A stretch of DNA of 64,000 nucleotides from Apis mellifera. Taxonomy: Eukaryota; Arthropoda; Insecta; Hymenoptera; Apidae. The notes under the pieces were generated by a model. It worked only from the letters and a program-made list of their open reading frames with translations. It ran no database searches and had not been told where the DNA came from. Where the stretch lies: contig NC_037652.1 in NCBI RefSeq assembly GCF_003254395.2, positions 4,179,001-4,243,000 of the forward strand, written 5' to 3'. The position numbers and the translations under genes are program-made. Position 1 is the first letter of the stretch, and every line of letters starts with the position of its first letter. Shown here piece after piece: positions 1 through 13,109 of this stretch.

Positions 1-41
1 TATTATTATTATTATTATTATTTATTTTATTATTATTTCTA
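1..41. repeat. TTA-type simple repeat
   Basis: Trinucleotide run of TAT/TTA units with a few interruptions at the very start of the window. It may continue outside the window. No function is implied. Confidence 0.85.
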
Positions 42-3000
42 CGTTACATTTTATCGAAAGGATAAAAGTTAAATTTTGTAAAGAATTTTTGGTTGTTGGT
101 TGCATTAATTTTAAGAGAATTAGATTTGATTAGAAATCTAGCATTTAGAAAATTAGACCCAACCCCCATTATTTTATCAAATACCATTCTTTGCAATTTC
201 ATTATTTCCAACGATCCTTCGACATTACTGAATTAATGATTAAACTTACTCCCCCCTTTCTAAACGTTCCAACATTCCATCCACACTTCACGTCACATTT
301 CACTTGCACGACATTTTAAAATTACGTGATAAGGGGCGATACCCTCTGCCATCGATTACCAACTCAATCAATTTCTCTTCGACGAGAACCCACCCAACTC
401 TCCTCTTCCTCATTCTCCAAACTTTCCACCCTCGGATGATAAAGTAAGTTTTGTACGAGTGTTAACTATCGAGATGAGAATCACGGTAATATAATCTCTC
501 TCTCTTTTCTCTCTCTCTCTCTCGAGAGAGGATCAAAGAGAGCAGTTCACAGTTTCCACCACCTCAATTTTTCCCAACTCGCGAGAAAGAGACGACATGC
601 GCGCGGGACAAAGAGGGAGAACTCGTTTCGATATTCGTGAAAAGAATATCCTTCATTGTCACGGTTACGGCGACTCCCCGCCCGCCTCTGCTCTTCAAAG
701 GGAGGGATAAAAAAAAACCTCTTGGAAGAACGGGCGGTGAAAACTCTCATCGGTGTATGCGTTGTTCGAGGGAACAACGTTGGGGAAGCTTTTGCCTTTA
801 CGGGGGATGAGGGAGCGTTTCCTTTTTTTCCTAAAACGTTTCAACGGGAATGAAATTAAAAACCGTGTAGGAAGAAGGGACGCGTCCCCGCGGGGGCGCG
901 TTTAAAAAAGAATTTTCCCTCCTTCGGAAGGGAATTCAAGCAAAGCTCGACGTGCACTCTCCATCGATGAAAAACGATCCTCCTCCTCCTCCTCCTACCA
1001 AACGCACATTTGGATACACTTTTCTTTTTTTTTCTCGAATTTTTTCGGAGAATTTCCGAAGAATTAAAACGAAATAAAGAGACTTAAAGATTTTAATTAA
1101 CACGAGAAAGAAAAATTTCAAGATATTCTGAGTTTAATATTAAGAAAGAATCGTATTTGAAATACTTGATCTTAATCTTGCTAATAAAAAAAACAATTCA
1201 AAAAGTTTTCTCGGTTCAATTACGTTCGAACGTACACGTTTATGATACAATATCGTAACGATGAAATCAGAATAGAACGTGGAATCAAAACTTGGTTAAA
1301 AATTGACTCGCCCAAAAGGGAAAAATCTGCAAGAACAAACGTTATCCACGGCAGCTTGATGAAAACTCGCTCGACGAGAGTCGATTCTCCATCGAGGATA
1401 ATAAAACGCCGTGTCCTCCTAAAAAATACCCTTTTTTTTTCCACGATCGACCATCCAATCGAATCGATCGAATTCACCTTCGAACGGGAGGAGGAAATCG
1501 TCGAATCGGCAAAAATCGAGAATCTCGGTCGTAGCCGAGAATTGCCGTCCCCCTCGATGAATAAAAAAAAGAGAAAGGGAAGGGGAGGGGGAAAAAAAAC
1601 GTTTTTCTCGCGCGTGGAAAAAAAGGGAATTAATATGAAAAGCGGGGGAGCCGGAGAGAGAGAGCCGGCAATAATCGACACCCGCAGGACCCGGGTGTGT
1701 TCTCTGAACGTGGATTCAATTCGAATTCGAGCGGATTCGAACGATGTTCGACCGGGCTTCTACGAATTTCCACGCGAGCAATTCAGCTCGACCTGAATTT
1801 CGAAACGACGATCGTTTATTTCAATGCGGCCGAATTTTCCGTCCACGTTACAAATCGTCTTTCTTCCTTTTTTTTCTCTCTCTCTTTCTCCCTCTTTTTC
1901 TTTTTTTCTTTAAAGAACGAGGGAGCGAATTCTTTAACGTTCGATCCAACGAACGGGAAGGAAATTTGCGGAGGAGAATAATTGTGGTGAATTTTTCTTT
2001 AAAAATTTAACCAACGTATTTCTCTCTCTCTCTTGGATCTTGAATTACATTCTTTTTTTCTTTGAAATGAAAAATTGAATGACGTAATAATGAAAAATGA
2101 AGGGATAGGAAATTGTTTGCACGGATGGATAACATTACCAGGTTTTGGATATTGAATACGGTAATAATGAAAGGATCAGTTAATAGAGCGATCAATGTAA
2201 CATTCATCCCTGATTAGTTTCTAATGGTCACGATGCGGTAATTCATGTTTAATAGTCATGAAGAGTATTCTGTTACTATCCAATTAATTCCTGTATTTAT
2301 ATACACACATATATATATCTTTCTCTTCCTAATTATTCATTAAAAAATTTAATTATATTCTTTTCTAAATTCTATTCCCTTCAAAAGGAATTTTAAAAGC
2401 ATTAAAATTGCATCGATCGTGTCCGACAAACTGTGTTTCCAGACCCATGCATATCGCACAACACTTTCCAATGTATTCTCATTTCTCTTGCAAACTATCC
2501 TATCGCTCAAACGTCAATTCTCATTCCAGTTTATTTACTTATAAATAAACATTTCTCTCTCTCTCTCTCTTCCAGATATCATCTTGCAAATATACCCGTC
2601 GTTTGAGAGTCGTGAAAACAAGTAAAAGTTTCTTTCCTTTTCCAGAAGAAGAAAAAAAAAAACTTGTTGGAAAATCGAGTTAATCTCGCGGAAAATTTCG
2701 TGTATCCAGCCCGGCTGTGAGCATCGAGGCAAAGACATAATAATTCGAGGAGGAACGCAGCAGGAAATATGTACATCCCAAGGCAACGATACTATCGTGT
2801 CGCATATTAACCTGGAACTAGCGTGAACTATCCACCAGCGGCAACATCCTCGATGACACGCAAAATTTCGCTCCGCGCCACGGTGAGAAATGCCGGGGTT
2901 GGGATGAAACAACGGGGGGGGGGGTAGTTTCGTGATAACGCTTGTTGTGTAACGAATCAGCTTAGGAAACGCGGCGGATAATGAATGAATAATTAGCCTT

Positions 3001-4737
3001 GGTTGAGCCTCGACACCCAGTTGAATCGCACGTTCATCTTGTTAATTAATTATCATCACAACGCCCCTTTATAACTTGGTATTCTTTCCTATTGGAATCT
3101 GCCGAAAACGGAGAGCAGAGTTATTAAAAATTTTCGATTAAGAAATTGTCGTTTTTATTGTAATGGAAGAGGGAGCTGCATATTATAGGTGAGATATTAT
3201 TACATCCTTTGCACTGTGAAATTACATTCGAGAATTCAATAATGAGATGAAACTTGTTTCAACCATCATCGTTTCCTGATAAATATTAAGCAAAAATTCA
3301 AGCTTAAAATCTGTCTGATCGTGGATAAACTAATTTTTGAAAATAAAGTAGAGTTCTTGAAAATTCTATTGCTTTCCAATAATTTAAGAGTTTGCTCCTA
3401 ACGAGGGAGCGTCACGATTCCTTGCAAACTTCTTGCGTCGAGGACCTTTCTTCGTGTCCAATCGTGCGGACAAGCAAGCTTGCTTATCGACGTACACGTG
3501 TATATCACAGCTCGTTTTCGGAAACGGATGCCGGTCGCGTGCTCTGAAAAGGGAGCCGATTTTCCTTTTCACTCCTTATTCCTTCCTCTATACACTTCTA
3601 CTTCTCCTCGACGATCATCCAGAATCGTTCAGGCAGTAGTTTCGTTCCAAGATATATATAGATACAGGGTGTCTTTCAAGTATTCAATTATTCGCAATGA
3701 GATACAACGATGACGATATATTTTTATGTATCTAAAAAAGTATTAATTTAGGAGATACTTTAATTTAAAACTCGTCATATGAAAACAAGGGGGAGGGAAA
3801 AATATAAAAATATATTATATAAAACGTATTCAACTTCTGTTCTAGAAATTTTTCGCCGCGAATAATAATAATTGAAGGCGGTAACTTCGAGCGAGACACT
3901 CTGTGTTAGAAGAGGGGAGAAGGTACGTGACGCTTTTCCCCAAATGCTCGTTCGCAAACAATTCGATGGAAATCAAAGCGACTTGTGTTTCCATGGAACG
4001 AAGAGATAAAAGAAAAGGGAGCATATAATCTTACGTGACAATTTTTTAAACGTTCCTCCGCGCTCGCAAGGATAAACAACCGTGGAGAATTTCGCGAGTG
4101 ATAAAAACCCGAGGCGAGAAAAATTTCGTGTTTTCCATGCCAAGTCGGGGTTCATCTATCATGGCACGTATGAATTCAAGTGGCGTTTTCTTTCCCTGCT
4201 GCTTTCTCGGCAAAACCATCCCCCTTCGAGAGGATATATTTTCGAAATGGTAAATCGGTGCACAGCGATTTCGAAGGGGGTTGTTGCACGAGTGTGTGCT
4301 CTTCGAGGCGATTGCCTCCGCCCTCTTAAACTCCTCCTCTGTTTGTTATATTCTCGATCGCCTTCGCTCGACAGTCGATTTCGAACGGATGACGACTGGT
4401 TTTCCTCGAGCAACATCCTCCCCACACCCCTCCTTCCTCTTCCCTCCCTCTTTTTCGCCGGCTTGATCTTGATTTGTTGCCGTTGGACGCAGAGATTGTA
4501 CGTGCAAACGTAACGTGCAATCCGATCAAGGAGTGTTAAAACGATAACGGAGTGAAGAAACGCGAATCAATATTCGGTGGTGTGAGTTCCTCGCTCACCC
4601 TTCTCTCTCTCCCCTTCTTTCCCTCTTCTCGTAAGGCGATGCGTTAACATCGAGTGGGATGAGTGAGTGTACGTCGAATTTGTGCCACGAGTTGTACGTT
4701 GAATTTGTGCACTCCGGAGTGCATACTCGATTTGCTG
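42..4737. other. Non-coding stretch with no supported gene
   Basis: AT-rich intergenic or intronic sequence with embedded CT runs (about 494-523, 1868-1890, 2552-2570), a TCC run near 981-999 and short G or A tracts. Open frames here are short, start arbitrarily and are biased toward Arg, Ser and Phe, as expected of purine/pyrimidine-skewed DNA. A strong 3' splice-like signal (CT run, then TTCCAG ending at 2576) and a donor-like GTAAGT at 444-449 are present, but I could not build a gene from them. Confidence 0.5.
494..523. repeat. CT microsatellite
   Basis: Dinucleotide CT run interrupted once by TTTT, followed by a short GAGAGAG stretch that could pair back with it. Confidence 0.8.
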
Positions 4738-4770
4738 CATTCGTGGAAAAAGGCTTCTTTTCCACGAATG
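4738..4770. repeat. Perfect 13-bp inverted repeat (hairpin)
   Basis: Arms CATTCGTGGAAAA and TTTTCCACGAATG flank the 7-base spacer AGGCTTC, with every arm base paired. It is too short for a typical pre-microRNA and has no transposon-like flanks that I can see. It could be a protein-binding palindrome or chance. Confidence 0.7.
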
Positions 4771-5083
4771 GATGTCTAGAGGGAGTACGAAGGAGAAGGA
4801 AGAGAGTATGTTTTTCGTACGAGGAGAATTTTTCTTTTTATATGTATATACATATATATATTCGTGAACAGGGAATTTTTCACGATGAATGGTGAAAAAT
4901 TGAACTTTGTGTACAATTTTTTCGGAACGCGATTCGGTTCTTTTTGGATCGAGCGATATATAAATTTTTGAAATAGAAAATTCAAATTTTTTCGAAGGAG
5001 AGTTCTTCTTGTTTGATGAATTACGAATATTGAGAGTTCACTTGATGCGTTTGAAGAATAAAAATGAAAATTTAAGGAATCAA

Positions 5084-5160
5084 AGAAAGACCAGGATTCG
5101 AACCCTGGTCAATTTAGTTGGCAAGCGAGAGTTTTGCTCATTACGCTAACGAGACTTTCC
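5084..5160 (-). ncRNA. tRNA-like sequence with Pol III A and B boxes (tRNA pseudogene or SINE head)
   Basis: Read on the minus strand, a perfect B box (GGTTCGAATCC, complement of 5094-5104) sits downstream of an A-box-like TTAGCGTAATGAGC (complement of 5136-5149), at tRNA-like spacing. A T-arm stem CCAGG/CCTGG and an acceptor-like GGAAAG/CTTTCT pairing are visible, as is a weak D-arm CTCG/TGAG. The fold is imperfect. The T loop has one base too many for a standard tRNA, and I cannot draw a regular anticodon stem with T33. A tRNA pseudogene or tRNA-derived SINE is therefore likelier than a working tRNA, and no amino-acid identity is assigned. Confidence 0.45.
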
Positions 5161-6527
5161 AAGTACATTTCTTCTTTCTTTGTATATTTATATCATCTCG
5201 ATTGGATTATTTGTACGAAAATTGGACTTTATATAATTTCCATCAATCTTTCATATTTTTTTTTTTTTTTTAATTTTCACAAACACTTCTTGTCTTATTC
5301 TATCGAAAATTTTAATCATTATCACGAATCTATCTAATTACAAATGGAGAAAAAAAAATGAGGCGAAGCAAGATTGTCCCTTTTTCCTGTATCAAATAAA
5401 ATACCCGACAGTATCTCTCTTCGAATTAAGATTCGACGAGGATTCTCCCCGCAATCTCGAGCAATTCACTCGTTTGTTTACCGTCGCGCGTTTCGCGGAT
5501 GCCTCCGAATGTTCCTCGATTCCAATTTGACGAGAAGTGTTGAGCAAAGCCGACGTTCGTTTCTATTTGTTCCCTTGGCTGAGAGTGGTCGTGAAACCGG
5601 GAACCGGTTTAAACCTGGAAACTTTTCGACGTTGCCATCGTGATTTTATCAGAAACTATTCTTTCCTGCCTTTTTCCATTCGCTCGCCGGACTGAAATAT
5701 TCCACCACTCCCCGAAAAATAAAAATGGAATATGGGAAGAAAAAAATATATTTCGTTTTTCATTGGATTATTTCCAAACAAACTTCGAGTATCGTTGTAC
5801 TATTATTATAATTTTCCTTCGTATGGATTCCCAAATCTTTAATTGAAAAGTTTATCTTTAATTGAGAATTTTCCATTATTTATATAAAAATAAAACATTC
5901 AATTTAAAATCCTTTTAAATATTACCAGACAACAAGAATTCTTATTTCTGCTCGAAGAGAAACAACTCCAAAAAAAGAAAAAAATTAAACTAAATAGGAG
6001 GAGGTGGATGCCAGGAAAAAACTTTTTCACTGAGAAAATAAAATATCCATCCCGCAAATATAAAACCTCTCCTTCCTTCCATTATCTTTAAATTGCCACT
6101 CTTTTTGTCATAGACAAAAAGCTCCATCCTCCATCCCCCAACATCTTTTCCAATCTCGCATCCAACAATGAAATTTTCAAGAGGAATCGAAAATGGCGGC
6201 TGGCAATTCCTTCGATCGGCCGATGAAATCGTCCACGATTGGCGTAACGAACTAATTGACTCCGTCGTTACCTCTCCCTCGAAGAGGAAGAAAACTCTCG
6301 AGGGCGAACAATTTGCGACCGATGAATAAAGAAACGAAATCTGCGAAATCGTTTCGCCCACGGTTCCTTCGGGGGGAGGGGAAACGCCTTGGGAGGTTGT
6401 CGGAAGGTGGAACGCGCGTAACGAGCCCCGATTCCGGATTGGGTAACACGAAGGAAACAGGCGAGGCGAAACCCTCCCTCGTTATCGCCCCGTTTCTCCT
6501 TCATTACCTTCCATTCCGTTTGTTGTG
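5161..6527. other. Non-coding stretch with no supported gene
   Basis: AT-rich sequence with poly-T and poly-A runs and a GC-richer patch near 6250-6480. I see no splice-bounded open frame, RNA gene or repeat family. Confidence 0.5.
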
Positions 6528-6792
6528 TTTAGGGCTAGCCGATCAGACTAATCTCGATACTCTTCCTGTATTTTTTATCATTATCGAGGAATAAATTTTC
6601 AATTCTCGTACGAATTTTCGTGACGAGAACTCTCCCTTATTCTTATTATTATCGTGGAATAAATTTTCAATTCTCGTACGAATTTTCGTAACGAGAACGT
6701 TTAGGGCTAGTCGATGGCCTAATCTCGATACTCTTCCTTCATTTCTTATTATTATCGTGGAATAAATTTTCAATTCTACGAATTTTCATGGA
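6528..6792. repeat. Degenerate local tandem repeat, three partial units
   Basis: A block containing GGAATAAATTTTCAATTCT and ACGAATTTTCRT recurs at about 6590, 6657 and 6760. The flanking GTTTAGGGCTAG...CTAATCTCGATACTCTTCC occurs twice (about 6528 and 6700). Units are of uneven length, so this is an old, partly deleted array. There is no coding potential. Confidence 0.8.
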
Positions 6793-8947
6793 AAGATATA
6801 TTCTCCTATATTTAACATTTATAAATAATTTTATCGTCTCCAAATGTTATTATTTTTTTTTATTTCGATTCACCTCTTCACGTATACACGTATACGCATC
6901 GATCCACGTTCCATCCACGCGAAATCGAAAGCCTCCATTATGGAAATGGGGTGGATGTACTCTTTGATCCTTTGTCTCTTCCGTGTCACCGGGCTCCGAT
7001 TGAAATAGGCGGTAAGTGGCGATGGGAATCGATGGAAAGACGGTAAATCGCTATCGCGGATTAACTTGATTCCTCCATCATTGATTGGTGGCCTCCCCCT
7101 CCGGTTAACATTTATCACCCCCTCCTATATATATATATCCTCCAAATATCGGCCCTCGTATCGAGGGCAAACGGTGTAACGCGATATTCGAACGCATGGA
7201 CGAACAATCGATCGTCCATCGACGGAATAAAAATTGAAAACTAGAAGAATAATACTTTCCCTTCCCTCCTCCAATTTTTATCGCACAAATCTTCTTCCCG
7301 AAATTTCTCTCTTTCTCCTTTCTTTCTAATTTCGCGCGAAAATTCGGAGAGAAAGATCATCTCGCACAAGAAGAAATCGAGGGGTCTCGAGCACAGAGTG
7401 GATTGATTCTCGAGTCTCGTCTCGAGAACGTTGTTGCTGGAGGGTAAATAGAAAGATCTCGGATCGCGGGAGGATCGTGGGGATTGGGACGTCGGACGAC
7501 GTCTCGTGTCAGATGTGGAATAATCCTAACGGGATCCCCAGGAGGGCCGCGTCGTGACGGAAAGAAGGGCACTGACGGTGCATGACGGTGTATTATGTTT
7601 GCATACTGCGCGTCGAAAGGAAGACGCGCCCCTCCTTCGATGCAGCTCGCGCCGATCCCCAACCCTTGAATATTCATGCGAGCCTCGTCGTCGAAACCGA
7701 TGGAAATGTCAATGCTTCGGATGCGATTCGCGGGAGAGGGGGAGGGAAAAAGGAGAAAAAGGAGATGTAATTGCATCCGACGAATCGTTGCCCCAGTTTC
7801 TTCTCCCCAATGTTTGTGTTCCTTGATTGCCGTGGAGGGAGAAATAAATATATAACGTTGCACAGACTTGTTAACGAATGAACGTTTCGGTTTAGCTAGA
7901 AGCACGAGCTTGTTTCTAAGTTTCAAGTAATTTTTCATTGGGCAAATTGATCGTGTGAATTTTTCAAATTTGTTCTCTTGACAAGATTCTATTAGTTCGT
8001 TGAACAACGATATCTTTTTCGTCGAGTTAAAACGGATTAAAACGGATTTTCGTTAAAAATTTAATCTCAACTTGAATTTTAATTTCAAACATTTTCTTCC
8101 TTTCCTTTTTTTTTTTTTTTTTGCCGCCATCATCGCGTTATATTATCATTATGGTCGAACGTTGTTACGTTAATTTTAAATTTTTTATGATATCTGATGT
8201 ACGCATTGAATAAAATAATAATATAGAAATTTTCATAATGCATCGTTCCACCGAGTAATAACTTTGTCCGCGCGATACAATCGTTTAAAGAGATAATGTA
8301 TTTTGCATTGAAATTTCGCTGGATTCATTTTCCGGAAGAAGACCTCATCAGAAATATCAACTTCTCTTTAATTTTAATCGTTAAAATCTGAATTGAAAAT
8401 GCAAGAATAAGTCGAAGAGAGAATACGATTCTTTCGTTCGAGACTTTTCGAAGGAAAAATCGATTAATTGCGAATCATTCTTTCTCTTCCGTTTCATCTT
8501 GTAAAATTTTTCAAATTTCCCATAAGAAGGAAGACAAAAATGGTGCAAAAATCGGTTCCTCGAATCCCTCCCCTATTCTCGAGACGACGATACCACGATG
8601 TTGTAATTAACAAGAGGGACGTCTAATTTGTACAGTTTTTACCCTTAATCAGCATTCCGGTTGTATAGAGGCTCGTTAATTAACGAAACCTCATCTCGAC
8701 CCACGGCTTGAACGTGGCCGGGCCTCGACCTGGAAATATCATCGTATCTCCGGATGGAAGTGAGGGCAACTAAAGGCAGACCCTGGTGATTAATCAACGC
8801 GTCGCTGACTTAATACAATCATCCACCGGTTGTATCCTTCCAGCCATCCTTCCAACCGACGCTGGAAACGCGGATAATATGCAAATCTGGCGCCCTCGAT
8901 GAATCATCACCGCTATCCGTACCGCTCGAAACTCTCCCCTCTTTTTC
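6793..8947. other. Non-coding stretch with no supported gene
   Basis: Mixed AT-rich and moderately GC-rich sequence, including a GC block at about 7370-7760 that is open in several frames on both strands and so gives no strand-specific coding signal. It carries a poly-T run near 8107 and a short TA run near 7124. Confidence 0.5.
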
Positions 8948-9556
8948 GAGAAATCGACGATACTTGTTCACTAATGAATTTTGACCCGATCATCTGTTAT
9001 ATATACTGGAACAAAGGAATGCAAAAAGAGTTCTATTCGATCTATCTTTGTTCGCGATGCGTTCATACCCATCGCTACTTTCAACATTCGAGAAATCGAC
9101 GATACATTGCGCGATACTTAATCCACTAATGAATTTTGACCCCATTGTTTGTTATATATATGATATACGACCTATCTTTGTTCGCGATGCGTTCATACTC
9201 ATCGCTACTTTCAACTTCGTTTCAACATTCGAGAAATCGATGATACATTAATGAATTTTGACCCGATCGTTTATTATATATATAATATACTGGAACAAAG
9301 GAAATGCAAAAAGAGTTGCATTCGATCTATCTTTGTTCGCGATGCGTTCATACCCATCGCTACTTTCAACTTCATTTCAACATTCGAGAAATGGACGATG
9401 TTGCGCGATACTTGTCCATTAATAGATCGTTTGTTATATATACGATATATTGGAACAAAGGAAATGCAAAAAGAGTTCCATTCGACTTATCTTTGTTCGC
9501 GATGCGTTCATACCCATCGCTACTTTCAACTTCGTTTCAACATTCGAGAAGGATCG
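8948..9556. repeat. Minisatellite array, about 140-160 bp period, four units
   Basis: Successive units begin with GAGAAATCGACGATAC-like sequence at 8948, 9090, 9231 and 9386, with a partial start at 9546, giving periods of 142, 141, 155 and 160. Each unit carries TTCGCGATGCGTTCATAC and CATCGCTACTTTCAAC. Units differ by substitutions and small indels. Open frames through it arise from the repetition and are not genes. Confidence 0.92.
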
Positions 9557-12533
9557 CGTCCGTCACTGGTTGAGGGATGATAAAATTCGAAACACGTGCG
9601 CGAAGGGTTTACAAAACGGTCGGAAGATGAGGGGAGAATCGTTAAGGGGGAGAGAAACATTTCGAAAATAAAGAAGGAAGAAAAACTACCCTTACTCTTT
9701 TCGAGGAAACGAAGGATCGAATAGCGAGATCTCCCTCTCCCTCTCTCTCTTTCTCGTCCCAAAGACTTCTCCTTTCTCCAGGGACAAAGAGCAAGAAGAT
9801 GACGAGCAACCGTTGAAACACGAGAGGATGGAACAATCGAGGGAAAGGAGGGAGGTTCGGAGTCGATGAGAGGTCTTCGAACCTCTCGCGCAAACCTCTC
9901 TCTCTCTCTCGCTCTTTCTCTCGCATCTTCGTGCCTCGGATTTCAAAGCGACGAGAGAGAGAGAGAAATGAGGAGGTGGGTGAAAAAAGGAAGCGGAATC
10001 GAAAAGGAAACAATGTCGTCGGCTAGCAGGCGCATCCTAGAGAGTATCCATCCATCTCTCTTCCCCTGGCTGATCATCCACTTCCGGCTCGTGGGCAGAA
10101 TAGTGGCCTTCCGCCTGTGGACGCGAGATATCAATTCGCATTTCGTTCTCTGGATCATTATTTTATATATATATACCACTCCAATCGAGTTTTCACCTTT
10201 GTCAAATCATTGGCACACGCGAGAGATATTGATGATGAAACGTACGGAAGAATATTTTTGTAATATTCGTTTTGCTAAGAAAAGCGATCCTTTCTCGATC
10301 GAATTCAAAAATACAATATCTATAGAAGAGAATAAATTCAGACTCTTTTTAGATTACTCAAACATAGCATTAGAAGTTTTAATAATGGACTTTGAATAAT
10401 TATAGAATGAAAGGTTTTCTTTTTTTTTTTTATTATCATTTTATTATCTTCTTAATTGAATATAAATTCCTCTTCTAAAATTTTTAGAATTAATATACTT
10501 TAATATTCTATAAAAAAAAAAGAAAGAGATATGTTGAGGAATAAGAGCAAAGTGATTTTCAATTTCGAAAATAATATCAGGGGGATCAGTCTTGTCTTAT
10601 CGATAAAACGTACCCGTGATTAAAAGGATTATCCATCTCGATCGAATGAATTGTCAACAATGTACAAGGATCTTGGAGAAATACCGTTCCACGGACGATT
10701 AATTCTCTGCCGGCAATTGGAGCTGCTCGGAGCCCTCGTTGGGGCGAGTGACGAGCGAATAATTCGATCAAGTAATTCGGTATAATTGCCACGAGCCAAG
10801 TTTGCAACGAACGCGATAATAAGAAAGCTTGGACAGGATGGAATTAGCAGCTTCGAATTAATCTTCTTATCGGAGCAATTTTGTTATCTCTTTCGAGACG
10901 ACAATTTTAGATGAAATTCGAAAGATTAACGTATAATAGAACAACACGAATCGTAAAAATTTAATGGGATGATCACGATTCTTCTTTTGTTAATTGACGA
11001 AATTACGAAATAAACTCTTTGTTTGGTTGATAAAAAAGAAAAATTAGACAGATTTGCACAATTTATAGCTCGAAAAATCTGTTCCCCTTTATGATACTAT
11101 TTTTCCACCACTTATAAGCTGTAGCCAACGATTCGTGTATCCCCGTGTCTGAAAATAAATGAATATCATTCCTGGCCAAACATGGCGAATGGCGAACAGT
11201 TAATGGCCACAAGTACGCTATTTATGGGTTTACATTTGCAACGCGTCCACACCGTTTATTGCGTTTTTATGGAAAACATCGTTTTTTTAAAATGTCCTGC
11301 ACACATCTTTTACTTGAACAGCGGAATTCCCGCGAAGAACACGATATTTCGCGATCGATTCCACGCTTTGCGACATTCTCGCAAATAACTTTATTTCCAT
11401 CTTTCGGTCGGAAAGTTAAACAAAAAAAAAAGAAACTTCCAATTATTTATTACCACTCAAAAGCAACGTTGTTTAATCACAACACAATCACTTTCACGAA
11501 ATTCACAAATATCCCGAATTCTTCGTGTTCCATTCCCAAAAAAAAAAAGAACAAACTCTTCTCCCCTCGCATTTACTACGCGTGAAAAATCTCGTCTCCT
11601 CCTCGGATTCTTCCAAGCCAAATTAAATTCCCTCCCATCCCTGGAATTAGATTGAATCAAGAATTTGTTTTGCTGGGCGAGCAAAACAAAATCTCTTGTT
11701 TCGAAAATCGAGGAACGATCGAAAGAGAACGGAAGAGGGAGAGGGGTGAAAAGGAAAGGGGAGGGAGGAAGGCGCGTGTAAGGCAATTAGCAGATTAAAG
11801 TCAAGAAGGGTGTTATATCTGGTGGTTGGTCTCTCGAATTGGGGAAGGGGGTGGAGGCATCGATACGAGGCAGCGAAACGAGCATCCCCTTTCATCCGAG
11901 GACGGAAGACGAGGGGAAAAAAAACATCGTCGTGTAAAGGAAAAGGGTGGATTATATTTTTTTTTGCAACCCCTCGCCGTCTTTTTCACATTCTAATAAA
12001 GCCGGAAAGGGGTGAAGGACAAAGGCGGACTGGCAATTAGCAGATTGAAATCAACGAAGTTTCGGGGATGGAAGGAAGATAAGGAAAGGTTTAGGTTAAG
12101 TCTTGATGACGATTTAGATCTTCTCGTTGAGGAAACGAATTTCATTTTCGAAACGAAACGACGGAGATGTATCTCATTTTGGAGATGGATAATTATTGGA
12201 TGATCGAGAATTATATTTTTGGAGGAAAGAATTTTGCATAAGGATGTTATTCTTTTTAAAAGAATAATTTATCGAGAAGAGGCAAAATTGGCAATGATCG
12301 AATCGAAAATGGATCGATGTTGAGGATGTATATGGAAAACGTTGGAAGAAAATTCGTCCCTCTTCCATCATAAATAGATTCATCTTATGAAATTTCTCGA
12401 ATGAGACGTCCCCCGTAGAGCGGAAAAAGAAAGACGTTGATCTTATTAATTTGAAGGGGCGATGCATCAACGACAATTACATCAACTGTTATTTTAATAA
12501 AATCCTCCTCCCCTTCCGAAAAAGGAACGAAAG

Positions 12534-12540
<7 letters not shown>
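9557..12540. other. Non-coding stretch with no supported gene
   Basis: Contains CT/GA-rich patches (about 9735-9755, 9898-9920, 9953-9965), moderately GC-rich patches near 10010-10150 and 10590-10810, and a short imperfect duplication sharing GGCAATTAGCAGATT at about 11783 and 12032. The open frames are low-complexity or lack usable splice context. Confidence 0.5.

Positions 12541-12565
<25 letters not shown>
12541..12565. repeat. GA microsatellite
   Basis: Uninterrupted GA dinucleotide run of 25 bases. Confidence 0.95.
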
Positions 12566-13109
12566 GAATAAAAGGACCACCTCCTTCCATCAATTTAACC
12601 TAATCACCGAACAAATTCACGACGACGTGAACGTCGGCCGACGCGAGATATCGAATTAATTCCTCGAGAATTAATACCCGTCAAACTGTCCAACCGACTG
12701 AAACGGAAAACTAAAAAAACGATTCCCCGAAAGAAAAATGATGATCGAAAGAGGGAAAGTCCCTTCGAATTCAGTTCCACGTCATGAAATCCATACTTTT
12801 TAAACAAATCGTGAACCATCACTCGTCCTATTTTATAAAACTTTAAGAATGTTCGCTCCTCGAGAAAATATCACTCGAATTGCTCGACGAGGATTTCGAT
12901 ATCCGACGTATCATCCACGAGTGTTCTGCAAGATTCCCGTGTCTCGAGTCGGTTCGACTCGAAAACTCTTCTCCTTCTTCTCCGTTGGATCGTCGAGTAG
13001 CTCGTTAAGAGAGGAAACAAATTCCAGATATTCCCTAAACTGGATCGCATCGAGGAAAATCGGATGATTATTTATTATTTACTTCTCGAAAGGAATGGAA
13101 TAAATTCGA
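12566..13109. other. Non-coding stretch with no supported gene
   Basis: Moderately AT-rich sequence leading into the GC-rich block. I see nothing specific in it. Confidence 0.45.

Noticed and set aside
1242..1796. 184-codon frame
   Set aside because: It is Arg/Glu/Lys/Ser-rich, is mirrored by a long opposite-strand frame, and crosses A and T runs, so it reflects purine skew rather than coding.
2576..2623. Exon after a textbook CT-tract acceptor
   Set aside because: The acceptor comes from a CT microsatellite, only a short weak donor follows (ACAA/GTAAAA), and the frame soon enters poly-A. Not enough to call.
3165..3192. ATGGAAGAGGGAGCTGC start followed by GTGAGA
   Set aside because: It could be a start exon with a donor, but no partner exon of matching phase or promoter signal was found.
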